Source: an uncultured Desulfobacteraceae bacterium
Lineage (GTDB): Bacteria > Desulfobacterota > Desulfobacteria > Desulfobacterales > Desulfatirhabdiaceae
Direction: 5' to 3'
NCBI GenBank assembly: GCA_903953895.1
Contig: CAJBLH010000248.1
Span: forward strand, 1-42,196
Length of the DNA stretch: 42,196 nt
The notes beneath the pieces are model-generated. The model saw nothing but the letters and a program-made list of their open reading frames with translations, was not told the origin of the DNA and did no database searches. Position 1 is the stretch's first letter. Each line of letters opens with the position of its first letter. Positions 24,406-32,765 of the stretch are shown piece by piece. Position numbers and translations under genes: made by a program.

Positions 24406-25302
24406 TCACCCCGCAATTCCGATCATCCGCCGCACCGATTCAAGGGCCGAAACGCGAACCGATTCCGGAACCTTGACCTGTCCTTCAAGTGTTTCCAGGC
24501 TTCTGATCACATCTTTTAGACAAATTTTCTTCATGTCCGAACAGACCATGGCCGCCGATACTGGATAAAAGGCTTTATCCGGACAGGCTTTTTGCAGAGC
24601 ATGCATCAGCCCCGCTTCAGTTCCCACAATAAATGAACGATGCAGAGACGTTAATGCATACCGGATCATGCCGGAAGTGCTGAGTACGGCATCGGCCATA
24701 TCCAGAATGTTTTTTCGACATTCCGGATGGGCCATGAACACCGCATCCGGATGGGACTTTCTGGCCGCAGTCACCGCTTCCGGCGTCAAGCGGTCGTGAA
24801 TCGGACAATATCCTTCCCATGCATGAATGGTCTTAGATGTTTGTGAAGCCGCATAACGGGCCAGGTTTCGGTCCGGCGTCATCAGTATCTCCGGCGCATC
24901 CAGACTCTCGACCACGGCCAGCACATTGGCGGAAGTACAGCAGACGGTAGAGATGGCCTTCACCGATGCCGGTGAATTCACATAGGTGACAACCGGCATG
25001 GGCCCCAGCACTTTCAGTTTTGCTGAAAGCGCTTCAGGCGTGATCATATCCGCCATGGGGCAACCGGCATCCAGTCGGGGGAGCAGAACGGTTTTTTCAG
25101 GGGATAGAATGGATGCCGTCTCCGCCATAAAATGAACACCGCAGAACACAATGAGTTCTGCATCAGTTTCAGATGCTTTGATGCTCAGCTCCAGGGAATC
25201 CCCGCAAAGATCGGCCACGTCCTGAATCTCCGAAGGCTGGTAATTGTGAGCCAACAGAATGGCCCGTCTTTCTTTGAGCAGTCTTCGAATCGTTTCCTTC
25301 AC
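24406..25302 (-). CDS. nadA: Quinolinate synthase NadA
   Basis: NadA condenses iminoaspartate with dihydroxyacetone phosphate to quinolinate in de novo NAD synthesis, using an oxygen-sensitive [4Fe-4S] cluster. The 298-residue protein has the expected repeats: LLAHNYQPSEIQDVAD, GVHFMAETA, GCPMAD, YVNSPASVKA, GYCPIHDR, AHPECRKN and GTEAGL. Cysteines 81, 166 and 254 match the spacing of the three cluster ligands (81/168/254-type) of short thermophile NadA. This is the compact, roughly 300-residue type. nadB and nadC are not in the window, so the pathway is dispersed. It is monocistronic, with lolA 65 bases upstream on the same strand. Confidence 0.95.
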   Translation of the reverse strand: MKETIRRLLKERRAILLAHNYQPSEIQDVADLCGDSLELSIKASETDAELIVFCGVHFMAETASILSPEKTVLLPRLDAGCPMADMITPEALSAKLKVLGPMPVVTYVNSPASVKAISTVCCTSANVLAVVESLDAPEILMTPDRNLARYAASQTSKTIHAWEGYCPIHDRLTPEAVTAARKSHPDAVFMAHPECRKNILDMADAVLSTSGMIRYALTSLHRSFIVGTEAGLMHALQKACPDKAFYPVSAAMVCSDMKKICLKDVIRSLETLEGQVKVPESVRVSALESVRRMIGIAG

Positions 25303-25367
25303 AATTTTCCCTTCAAGCTTTTACTGAGATCGGCCACAAACTGCGTTTTTTAACTCCCTCTGCCTGC

Positions 25368-26066
25368 CTATTTATCCATTTTAACGACTTCAACACCCTG
25401 AGGAATCGTGAACTTGAACTGAGCGTCATCCAGATTCTGTTCCATTTGAATATTACTCAGCTCAATGCGGGTTTCATCGTCATATGAATTATAGGTAACC
25501 ACCTCGACGATATCAAACATATCGCTCGACACGACCAGCAGCACCGAAGACAGATCATAGGTTTTATCGACAGGCACCATTTTTAGGACATATTCCTGGC
25601 TGGCATTCATCTTTTCCAGTGTTACATGAAATGATTTGCGTACCGACTGGATATTGGAAAGAAAGCTGGCGCCCTTACCGTCTCCAAAAAAAGTAGGCGC
25701 ACTGCCGACAGTCACCTGATTATCGGCAGGCCGATAAATCCAGAGCTGCTTGCCGTCCGTGACAATCACCTGTTTATCGGGTTTTTCATAGACCCAGCGC
25801 ATCATGCCCGGCCGTTTGACCGTCATCGATCCGGAAGCGGTTTCCGTGATGTCCAGGGCCTTCAACGTAGATGTCTGAAAAAAACGGGCCGTAAACCCAG
25901 GTGCCGCATACCGGCTTTCGAGACGCTTTAAAATATCATCGATGGACAGGGCCGCCGGCTTTCCTGCAGGCGGTGGAGACTGCGCCCCGACATCCTTAAA
26001 AAAAACAGGCTGGCTGAAAACCAGAATACTCAGCACTGCCAGAGAAAACATCCCTTTAAATTTCAT
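25368..26066 (-). CDS. lolA: Outer-membrane lipoprotein carrier protein LolA
   Basis: LolA is the periplasmic chaperone that takes mature lipoproteins from the LolCDE transporter to the outer membrane. The 232-residue protein has a signal peptide (cleavage near VGAQS), then FTARFFQTSTLKALD, GSMTVKRPGMMRWVYEKPDKQVIVTDG and the WIYRPADNQVTV strand, the core LolA blocks. The mature protein is about 200 residues, as usual. It implies an outer membrane, in keeping with the two lipobox proteins in the window. Start alternatives are ATG 26066 and ATG 26051. The 269 bases upstream hold no gene I can support. Confidence 0.92.
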   Translation of the reverse strand: MKFKGMFSLAVLSILVFSQPVFFKDVGAQSPPPAGKPAALSIDDILKRLESRYAAPGFTARFFQTSTLKALDITETASGSMTVKRPGMMRWVYEKPDKQVIVTDGKQLWIYRPADNQVTVGSAPTFFGDGKGASFLSNIQSVRKSFHVTLEKMNASQEYVLKMVPVDKTYDLSSVLLVVSSDMFDIVEVVTYNSYDDETRIELSNIQMEQNLDDAQFKFTIPQGVEVVKMDK

Positions 26067-26335
26067 ACGAACTCATTCCTGTTGAAGTAAAAGCAAATGG
26101 CATTATAGGCCGCCATTGATCCATGTTACGCAATTTCCAGCAGACTTCCTGCAAGGATATATCCGTTGTCAGCTTGTTATTTTATATAGAGCAAGCAGAG
26201 AACACAAGGAATTATTGAATCTCTTTTTCAGTCCGGCAATCAAGCATACGGAAAAACAATGTTACAGGCGTTCGTGAGAAATGGGTACTGGCGCCGGCAA
26301 TTGACAGGGAAACCGCCTGAAGCTGCATCATGATT

Positions 26336-26860
26336 TCAATACGGCGGGTAATGCCTGTAGTAATACGGTGGGCCATAGATGGGGGGCGGGGGCGGATAAT
26401 AGACCCTTCGGACTTCACGGATCACCGTTCCTGATATGTGGTTTCCTTTTGAAATCATACACTGCTGATACGCAATATCATAACGTCGCTGAACTTCATA
26501 TCCGGCCGCATGAGCCGGTCCGGTTGCCCCGGCCGCACCGAGGGCCATTCCACCGGCAGCCCCGATAGCAGCACCGGCGCCGACATTTCCGGAAGCCGAT
26601 CCGATCACCGCGCCGAGCCCTGCGCCCAGCACGGTTCCGATGGCTGCACCGCTGGCAATGTTCTGATTCACCGTATCATTGGCGCCCCACCCGACCTGAC
26701 TCTCGGCCCACTGTCTGCACTCGGAATCCTCCAAACGGAATTCATCAAAGGACTTCCCTGAAGGCGGAATCGCCATGACACTCGGGCCGGGGGGGATCGT
26801 GGCGCACCCGCTGGCCGCAATCACTGCCAGAATCAAAAATATCCGTCGTATCCGATTCAT
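26336..26860 (-). CDS. Glycine-zipper lipoprotein
   Basis: The 174-residue protein has a lipoprotein signal peptide with lipobox AASGC (Cys 19). A central glycine-zipper segment follows, with repeated GAxxGxxxGA spacing (GAAIGTVLGAGLGAVIGSAS and a second run after it, about residues 70-110), which usually forms membrane-inserting helices. The C-terminus is rich in Pro and Tyr (YYPPPPPIYGPPYYY). Such proteins are anchored to the outer membrane and some relate to membrane integrity or stress; no precise function is known. A second Pro/Tyr-rich exported protein is encoded next to it, 131 bases upstream on the same strand. Confidence 0.85.
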   Translation of the reverse strand: MNRIRRIFLILAVIAASGCATIPPGPSVMAIPPSGKSFDEFRLEDSECRQWAESQVGWGANDTVNQNIASGAAIGTVLGAGLGAVIGSASGNVGAGAAIGAAGGMALGAAGATGPAHAAGYEVQRRYDIAYQQCMISKGNHISGTVIREVRRVYYPPPPPIYGPPYYYRHYPPY

Positions 26861-26910
26861 TGCAATTTTCCTTCACTATACTTTCAATTGTCATAATCTT
26901 AACTTTTGAA

Positions 26911-26946
26911 CCCCCACCCCAACCCTCCCTCGCTGGGGGAGGGGTA
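26911..26946. repeat. GC-rich palindromic repeat, copy A
   Basis: CCCTCCC (26923-26929) pairs with GGGAGGG around TCGCTGG. The core CCCCAACCCTCCC recurs at 33614-33625 (copy B), and CGCTGGGGGAGGG recurs inverted at 24380-24404 (copy C). It is intergenic, between two small envelope-protein genes, and may also serve as an RNA hairpin. Confidence 0.7.
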
Positions 26947-26991
26947 GTGGTTGAAAAACATTTTGATGCTAACAGATATCTATGGCGATAT

Positions 26992-27276
26992 TCAAGGCAC
27001 GGATATCACCCATCCGGTTCTGACATAGGGGCTGTAGTAAACGGGCGCTGGATAATAAACCGGAGGCGGTGGGGCATATACCACAGGCGGTGGTATGACC
27101 ACTGGTCTGGGGGCATACCAGCCATACGAGCAAACCGGGGGCGCCACCACAACCGGAGCGCCGCGATATATTCTACCCCGGTACGGGGGATATCCGTATC
27201 TATGGGCCAGTGCAGTATCGGCCATCCAGCCGATAGTCATCAAAACAGTCAGAAAAACCAATCCGATTTTTTTCAT
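26992..27276 (-). CDS. Small exported Pro/Tyr-rich protein
   Basis: I do not recognise a family. Starting at the ATG at 27276, with AGAGGTG five bases upstream, the 94-residue product begins MKKIGLVFLTVL, a signal peptide that ends near TALA. The mature part is dominated by Tyr, Pro, Val and Arg (YGYPPYRGRIYRG, VVIPPPVVYAPPPPVYYPAP) with a single Cys in PPVCSYGW. The composition suggests an extended surface or periplasmic protein. The neighbouring lipoprotein has a similar YPPPPP tail, so the two may act together at the cell envelope. A longer frame upstream (to 27354) has no ribosome site. Confidence 0.6.
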   Translation of the reverse strand: MKKIGLVFLTVLMTIGWMADTALAHRYGYPPYRGRIYRGAPVVVAPPVCSYGWYAPRPVVIPPPVVYAPPPPVYYPAPVYYSPYVRTGWVISVP

Positions 27277-27421
27277 CATTGCACCTCTTGATCCTTCATG
27301 GGTGATAGTCACATCGGAAACAACACGACATCGAGTTAAAAGCAAAAAATACACCAGGCGATATTTATCAGCACCGGATGCAGATTTGCGTCAGAATATT
27401 GCCGGATCTCGGACGGCAGAA

Positions 27422-27461
27422 TGGATATCAAATATCCGGAAAATCGGGTATTAGATATCCA
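27422..27461. repeat. 17-bp imperfect hairpin downstream of etfA
   Basis: The left arm TGGATATCAAATATCCG (27422-27438) and the right arm CGGGTATTAGATATCCA (27445-27461) pair over 17 positions with one mismatch and one G-T pair around GAAAAT. It begins 68 bases past the etfA stop. No T-run follows on either strand, so it is either a weak terminator, an RNA-stabilising 3' hairpin or a small repeat element. Confidence 0.6.
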
Positions 27462-27529
27462 GATATACATGAAATATGCGGAATACAGGTGGCTTTAACT
27501 TCAAAAAAACGTGTCGATTCAATTCCGGT

Positions 27530-28543
27530 TCATTCACGGATGCGATTTTTCAATTCTCGAATCATAGCGGAACAGAATTGGCCGGCATCCGCTACGATGG
27601 CGACATCCGCCATTTTCATCATGGCGGCGTTTGGGTTTTTGTTGATGGCGATGATCAGATCGGCATCATGAATGGCGGCGGTATGCTGGATGGCCCCACT
27701 GACACCCAAAGAAAAGAGTATCCGGGGATGGATGTTTTTTCCTGCCTGGCCAACCAGACAATCATGATCCGCCCAGTGTGAATGAACCACCGGACGCGTA
27801 GCGCCCACTTCCGCACCCATTAGACGGGCCATTTCAAACAGTTTTTTGAATTTGGTCCGACTGCCCATACCCCGACCGCCACAGATCACGATTCCGGCAT
27901 CTTCAATCCGCTGTTCCCGAGGAGGCTTTCGTTCGGAGTGGACGAGCCGTACCCTGGGTATTGGAAGATCGCTTGGAACGGGTATAGATACAATACGTCC
28001 GGCTGCCGCATCGTTATGTGGTAATTCCTTGAAAGTTCCCGGTCTGACAGTAGCCATCTGGGGGCGTTTTTCAGGGGTGATGATCGTTGCAATAAGATTG
28101 CCGCCAAATGAAGGAGCGGTTTGGACCAAAAGCCCGTCCGCATTGATTTCCAGCCCGATGCAGTCGGCAGTCAATCCGGTTTTCAACCTTTTTGCGACCC
28201 GCGGCGCAAATTCACGACCAAAATCCGTAGCCCCGATCAGAAAAATATCCGGCCGGTATTGACGGATCAGGTGTTCCGCCAGAAACAAATATGTTTCCAC
28301 GCAATAATCTTTCAGCACCGGATCATCGGCGACATACACGGTCTGGGCGCCGTGGGCGATGTATTCACAGACATATTCGCTTACCTGACTGCCGAATACG
28401 ACGGCGCAGACTTCGGCTCCGATTGCCGGAGCCAGTTCTCTGGCACGAGCCAGAAGCTGCAGCGTCACCCGGTTCTGAAAATAATTTCGGTAATCGCCGA
28501 AAACGCAAATGCGTTGACCCGGTTTATTCATCTTCTCTGTCAT
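27530..28543 (-). CDS. etfA: Electron transfer flavoprotein subunit alpha
   Basis: EtfA binds FAD and, with EtfB, carries electrons from acyl-CoA dehydrogenase. The 337-residue protein has an N-terminal alpha/beta domain and the C-terminal FAD domain with ICGGRGMGSRTKF, GAEVGATRPVVHSHWADHD, VGQAGKNIHP, GVSGAIQHTA and INKNPNA, all standard FAD contacts. There is no ferredoxin-like extension. The start is ambiguous: ATG 28543 has GGAA upstream, while ATG 28531 also fits; both overlap the end of etfB. It is last in the dehydrogenase-etfB-etfA operon. Confidence 0.95.
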   Translation of the reverse strand: MTEKMNKPGQRICVFGDYRNYFQNRVTLQLLARARELAPAIGAEVCAVVFGSQVSEYVCEYIAHGAQTVYVADDPVLKDYCVETYLFLAEHLIRQYRPDIFLIGATDFGREFAPRVAKRLKTGLTADCIGLEINADGLLVQTAPSFGGNLIATIITPEKRPQMATVRPGTFKELPHNDAAAGRIVSIPVPSDLPIPRVRLVHSERKPPREQRIEDAGIVICGGRGMGSRTKFKKLFEMARLMGAEVGATRPVVHSHWADHDCLVGQAGKNIHPRILFSLGVSGAIQHTAAIHDADLIIAINKNPNAAMMKMADVAIVADAGQFCSAMIRELKNRIRE

Positions 28544-29393
28544 CATCGTTCCGGTCGTGATCGTGAGTTTTGAGGTCTTTTGCCATAACACCGCTCAATT
28601 TATCGCCGAACTGGTCGAACAACGTTTCCACACTTTTTTTCGGAGTTCCTTTCAAAACGATATTTTTTTTCCTGGCTATTGAAGAGTAGACATCCAGGAT
28701 TCGGGTAGGAGAGGCCTGCATCCCAACATCAGCGGATTCCAGACCGATGTCATCCATACTCCGCCGGACGATATCCCCGGCTTCAAAGGCGAGCTGAAGT
28801 CCGCACAGGGAGACATAACGGGGAGGATAGCCAGCAGTGCTGACCGTAATCAGTCCAGGCATATCCATTTCCAATGTTTCAAGAAAATCGTCAGATTCGC
28901 GTTGCATGCGAACCCTGCGCCCGGCGATCTCAACCTGTTTCACATAAGCGACTGCGGGGATATCGAGTTCTTCAGCCAGTTGCGGGCCAACCTGGGCGGT
29001 TTCGCTGTCGCTGGTCTGACATCCGCAAAGAATCAGGTCAAAATCCGGGCATTCCTTTGCAATGGCGTGGGCCAGGGTATATGAGGTGATGAGGGTATCT
29101 GCTCCGGCCATCCGTGGATCGGTCAGCAATATGCTCCGGTCTGCACCCATTGCCAGCGATTCGCGAAGGATTTCCTCTGCCATGGGCGGCCCCATGGAAA
29201 GCGTCGTGATGTGGGCGCCGTGACTGTTCTTTATCTCCAGAGCCGCTTCAAGCGCATGCTTGCAGGCGGGATTCATCATGCCTTCAGCCATGTTGCGTTT
29301 CAAGGTTCCTGTTTTGGAATCCCAGGGAAGCTCCGATACCATGGGAACTTGTTTGACACATACAACCAGTTTGAGCATGGGGCTATCCATCAT
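28524..29393 (-). CDS. etfB: Electron transfer flavoprotein subunit beta
   Basis: The 289-residue protein begins with LKLVVCVKQVP, holds the NPACKHALEAALEIK segment and GCQTSDSETAQVGP. The TAQVGP form occurs in FixA-type and electron-bifurcating EtfB proteins; aerobic, mitochondrial-type EtfB has an NQTGQ-like motif instead. A charged His/Asp-rich tail (KTHDHDRNDDDRED) is unusual. The start at 29393 overlaps the stop of the dehydrogenase gene (ATGA), and an ATG at 29378 would start directly at the conserved region. The partner etfA overlaps its 3' end. Confidence 0.94.
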   Translation of the reverse strand: MMDSPMLKLVVCVKQVPMVSELPWDSKTGTLKRNMAEGMMNPACKHALEAALEIKNSHGAHITTLSMGPPMAEEILRESLAMGADRSILLTDPRMAGADTLITSYTLAHAIAKECPDFDLILCGCQTSDSETAQVGPQLAEELDIPAVAYVKQVEIAGRRVRMQRESDDFLETLEMDMPGLITVSTAGYPPRYVSLCGLQLAFEAGDIVRRSMDDIGLESADVGMQASPTRILDVYSSIARKKNIVLKGTPKKSVETLFDQFGDKLSGVMAKDLKTHDHDRNDDDREDE

Positions 29394-30538
29394 GTGGGCC
29401 GGGAAAGAAGAGCGCGGGCAATGACCATTCGCTGAACCTCGCTGGTTCCCTCATAGATTTCCGTGACCTTGGCATCCCGAAAATACCGCTCCACATCATA
29501 TTCTTTACTGTAGCCGTATCCGCCGTGAATCTGAACGGCCAAATTGGTGACCCGCGTAGCCAAGGTGCTGCAATACAGTTTTGCCTTGGCCGCCTCGGGC
29601 CCGAAAGGACCGCCGGAATCCTTGAAGGCGCAGGCGCGATAAAGAAGCAATCTGCCGGCATCGATTTCCGTGGACATATCTGCCAGATAATTCTGGATGG
29701 TCTGAAAGGTCGAGATGGGCCGGCCGAATTGCTGGCGCTCTCTGGAGTATTTCAGCGCAGCATCGAATGCAGCCTGGGCGATCCCCAGCGCCTGGGCGGC
29801 GATGCCGATTCTGCCGGTATCCAGAGCAGCAAGACCAATTCTCAGGCCTTCTCCCGGACGGCCCAGAAGATGGGTTTCCGGCACCCGGCAGTCTTCAAAA
29901 AAGAGTGAAGATACCGGATTGGCCCGCATGCCGCACAGATCTTCGATTTCTCCCACGGAAAAACCAGGCGTCTCTTTTTCGACCATGAACACACTGGCGC
30001 CGGACTTTGCGTTATCCGGATCAGTTACCGCAAAAATAAGCGCCAAGCCGCACACCCCGCCATTGGTGACAAAAATTTTTGTGCCATTGATCACATAAGC
30101 ATCCCCGTCTTTGACCCCATGCGTCTCGACACCACCCGCATCGGAGCCTGCGTTCGCCTCAGACAGACAGAAGGCGCCGATGCGTTCACCCCCGGCAAGG
30201 GACGGCAGAAACCGCTTTTTTTGTTCGGCTGTTCCAAACAAAACAATGGGATATGCCCCGACACTGTTATGCACGGTAACACACAGTCCGATGGCTGCAC
30301 TCACTCGGGAAATTTCTTCGATCGTGATCGCATAGCTGATGCTGTCGATATCCGCACCGCCGTAATCTCTGGGGATCTGAAGGCCGAAGAAATTGAGCGG
30401 ACGCATCTTGGCGATCACTTCCCAAGGAAAGCGGCTTTCGCGATCGAGATCACTGACAATGGGCCCCAGCTCGGTTTCGGCAAACTCCCGGACCGCCTTG
30501 CGCACCGCCTTATGTTTCATGCATGGGTTAAAATCCAT
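29390..30538 (-). CDS. Acyl-CoA dehydrogenase (short-chain/butyryl-CoA type)
   Basis: This FAD enzyme oxidises acyl-CoA to trans-2-enoyl-CoA, or runs in reverse with a suitable Etf. The 382-residue protein has the usual three-domain layout: AFCLSEANAGSDAGG and FVTNGG in the FAD/substrate region, CGMRANPVSSL, the family signature QFGRPISTFQTIQNYLADM, QIHGGYGYSKEYDVERYFRDAK, and the catalytic base Glu in IYEGTSEVQR. That Glu position is typical of short- and medium-chain enzymes. Two genes for its electron acceptor EtfBA follow with overlaps, forming an operon. Chain-length preference cannot be read directly; butyryl-CoA is a reasonable guess from the genomic style. Confidence 0.92.
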   Translation of the reverse strand: MDFNPCMKHKAVRKAVREFAETELGPIVSDLDRESRFPWEVIAKMRPLNFFGLQIPRDYGGADIDSISYAITIEEISRVSAAIGLCVTVHNSVGAYPIVLFGTAEQKKRFLPSLAGGERIGAFCLSEANAGSDAGGVETHGVKDGDAYVINGTKIFVTNGGVCGLALIFAVTDPDNAKSGASVFMVEKETPGFSVGEIEDLCGMRANPVSSLFFEDCRVPETHLLGRPGEGLRIGLAALDTGRIGIAAQALGIAQAAFDAALKYSRERQQFGRPISTFQTIQNYLADMSTEIDAGRLLLYRACAFKDSGGPFGPEAAKAKLYCSTLATRVTNLAVQIHGGYGYSKEYDVERYFRDAKVTEIYEGTSEVQRMVIARALLSRPT

Positions 30539-30808
30539 AATTTGTCGAAAACTGGAGTTTATCTGCCTGCAAGATCGGCATATTCATTCAAAACTTCTTT
30601 AACGGAACAATTTTTCGGTATGATTACCCTGTGAAACATTAAAAATCAAGAACAACCTTACCGGTTCAAAGGCGTCACGGGGATATGGGATATCCGCATT
30701 CAAAACATCTTGATTGGAATGAACAATTCAGATAAATTGACACCGGTTTCCGTATTTGCTCAGAACTTCAATAAATTGATTCTCCAAACCTACTGAAAAA
30801 GGACTTCC

Positions 30809-31018
30809 ATGACTCGTTCCGGTAACGCCGCAGTGCTGAGCCTCTTGATTCCCGGTTTAGGGCAGTTCTACAATGGCCATTTCTGGAGGGGAATCTTCTG
30901 GTTGATCATTACTCCTGGTCTGTGGATCGGTTCGGGAGGTTTTCTGGGATGGATCTGCCATGTCATCGCCGCTATCACAGCCTATCAGAAAGCAACGCAA
31001 TTGCGTATACCTTCATGA
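30809..31018 (+). CDS. Small membrane protein, TM2-like
   Basis: The 69-residue protein has two hydrophobic segments joined by a short turn. Its N-terminal half, AAVLSLLIPGLGQFYNGHFW, matches the start of TM2-like and related small-membrane-protein families (LIPGLGQFYNG). The ATG has AAAGGA with good spacing, which supports expression. Function is unknown; such proteins often sit in the inner membrane. The 270 bases upstream hold no gene I can support, and a divergent dehydrogenase operon lies beyond it. Confidence 0.7.
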   Translation: MTRSGNAAVLSLLIPGLGQFYNGHFWRGIFWLIITPGLWIGSGGFLGWICHVIAAITAYQKATQLRIPS

Positions 31019-31183
31019 TCCTGTTACACTTTGGGCGGTCAGTATCTGAGAGTTTAGAACCGAATCGCCATTCGCGCTTTCAATCTGCTGAAGAATCATT
31101 TATAGTCACGATACCATATGCATCAGAACTATTAGATTTTTAATATAACCACTTGATATATTATTAGAAATAAGGATAACTTT

Positions 31184-31756
31184 ATGAAAAGATTGATTGC
31201 CTGCGCTATTGGCGTCTTGGTTTTGATTACCGTTGGATGTTCCACCACCCAAACAGTTCCGGTCACGCAGCCGGTAGAACGATCCACAAACGAAACGGCT
31301 TTGGCATGGTTTGAGCGTGGAAGTGCTTATTTACAAGCCGGGGATTACGAAGATGCCGTCAAGGATTTTACGAATGCCATCGACAATGATCCCAATTTTG
31401 CCGACGCCTACTACAGCCGCGGACGTGCTTTGGGACGAATCGGAAAGCATGAACAAGCCATCGCCGATTTTACCAAGACCATCGCGCTCAATCCTGGAAA
31501 TGCAAATGTTTTTGCCGATCGCGGGGTTGCATACGGCTCTTTGGGTCAGCACGAATCGGCCATCAAGGACTTTACCCAGGCGATCACCCTGAATCCGAAT
31601 TTTGCGGGAGCATATTACAACCGCGCCATTGGATATTTTATTGAAAAAAAATGTGCTGAAGCCCGAAAAGATTTGCGTCAGGCTCAGGCGCTGGGGCATC
31701 CGAAAATCCAGCAGAAATTTCTCGATGATCTGAACAAGGACTGTCCTGAAAACTGA
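31184..31756 (+). CDS. TPR-repeat lipoprotein
   Basis: The 190-residue protein has a signal peptide with lipobox TVGCS (Cys 19), then at least three tetratricopeptide repeats from about residue 44. They are spaced 34 residues apart, with the pattern AWFERGSAYLQAGDYEDAVKD, AYYSRGRALGRIGKHEQAI and VFADRGVAYGSLGQHESAI, and a fourth degenerate unit ends near KKCAEARKDL. Each repeat ends in the F..AI.L(D/N)P type. It is probably an outer-membrane- or periplasm-anchored protein-interaction scaffold. AAGGATAAC precedes the ATG. No partner is visible; TPR lipoproteins of this kind are involved in assembly of outer-membrane or pilus proteins in some bacteria, but that cannot be claimed here. Confidence 0.85.
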   Translation: MKRLIACAIGVLVLITVGCSTTQTVPVTQPVERSTNETALAWFERGSAYLQAGDYEDAVKDFTNAIDNDPNFADAYYSRGRALGRIGKHEQAIADFTKTIALNPGNANVFADRGVAYGSLGQHESAIKDFTQAITLNPNFAGAYYNRAIGYFIEKKCAEARKDLRQAQALGHPKIQQKFLDDLNKDCPEN

Positions 31757-31781
31757 AATACCCGGCAGCCATAAATCTCTA

Positions 31782-32654
31782 TCAGGCTTTACACATATCC
31801 TGAAAGATTTTCATCAGATCCGGCGAAATCCGGTTTCCTTCTGTCGCCTGCATTGCCGTGTAGTGAACCAGACAGCGGTAGAATGGAAGAAGTTCCGGCG
31901 TGGTTTCACCAATGGCCCGGAAATGCGTTTCAACCGTTTGCACATCACCGCGCACCACGGGCCCTGTCAGGGCCTGAGCAACGCCCACCCGGTCGATATT
32001 GGCGAGCGTTCCCTCAACGAGGGGTTTCAGGACGGAAAATGCCTCTTCCGGGGAAACGCCGGCCTGTTGAATGAGCCGAAACGCTGCCCCCATAAGTGTG
32101 ACCAGAAAATTTGAGGCCACAACAGCGGCTGCGTGATACAGTGGTTTGCAGGCCGTGATGATCTGCAGCGGATGCGATTCCATATCCCGTGCCATCTGAT
32201 TGGCTGCCGATACCGCGTTGAAATCGCCCTCGATGGCAATCCGGATTCCTTTAAACGGGTTTTGAGAAATGTCAACAGAGGCAAAGCTCTGGAGGGGGTG
32301 CATGGAACCGATCGAGGCTCCGGACTTGCGTGCCGAAGCGAGGATGGTCGAAGCATGGGCGCCGGAGCAGTGAAGCACGACCGCATCCGGGGAAAAGCCA
32401 TTTTGCTGCGCTATCGACTCGCATACAGATTCAATGACCCCATCCGGTGTGGAAAGAAACACCACATCGGCTTTTCGCGTAATTTTCCACGGACGATCGG
32501 TTGCATTCGAAATACCGCAAAGCCCGGCCAGTCTGTGAGCGGATGTGATGTGAAGGCTTGAAACACCTGCAATGGGATAGCCCTTGCCGATAAGTGTCGT
32601 TGCCAGGGCCGTACCCACTCGGCCGCAGCCGACAATACCGATCGAAGGCTTCAT
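31782..32654 (-). CDS. Rossmann-like/DUF2520 protein, candidate ketopantoate reductase
   Basis: The 290-residue protein starts with a dinucleotide-binding GIVGCGRVGTALA and continues with VVFLSTPDGVI, HCSGAHAS, GSMHPLQSF and a helical C-terminal domain (YHAAAVVASNFLVTLM), the standard DUF2520 arrangement (COG5495). The fold resembles ketopantoate and 6-phosphogluconate dehydrogenases. It lies just downstream of panB on the same strand with no other gene between, so a role as the NAD(P)H-dependent ketopantoate reductase is plausible but unproven. ATG 32654 has AAGGAGGTAAA upstream, which settles the start. The alternative is a general oxidoreductase of unknown substrate. Confidence 0.85.
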   Translation of the reverse strand: MKPSIGIVGCGRVGTALATTLIGKGYPIAGVSSLHITSAHRLAGLCGISNATDRPWKITRKADVVFLSTPDGVIESVCESIAQQNGFSPDAVVLHCSGAHASTILASARKSGASIGSMHPLQSFASVDISQNPFKGIRIAIEGDFNAVSAANQMARDMESHPLQIITACKPLYHAAAVVASNFLVTLMGAAFRLIQQAGVSPEEAFSVLKPLVEGTLANIDRVGVAQALTGPVVRGDVQTVETHFRAIGETTPELLPFYRCLVHYTAMQATEGNRISPDLMKIFQDMCKA

Positions 32655-32765
32655 TTTACCTCCTTGTTCCAATTTTCATTCAAAACGACATGACTGAGCA
32701 TGAACATCCATAAGGGCGGGTTTGAAACCGCCCCTATCAAGATGTTTTTTGAACGCAACTTGGAA

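Noticed and set aside
26067-26335. Possible small gene or RNA between lolA and the glycine-zipper gene
   Set aside because: An open frame at 26212-26418 overlaps the lipoprotein gene, has no ribosome site and no family similarity; no RNA motif was seen.
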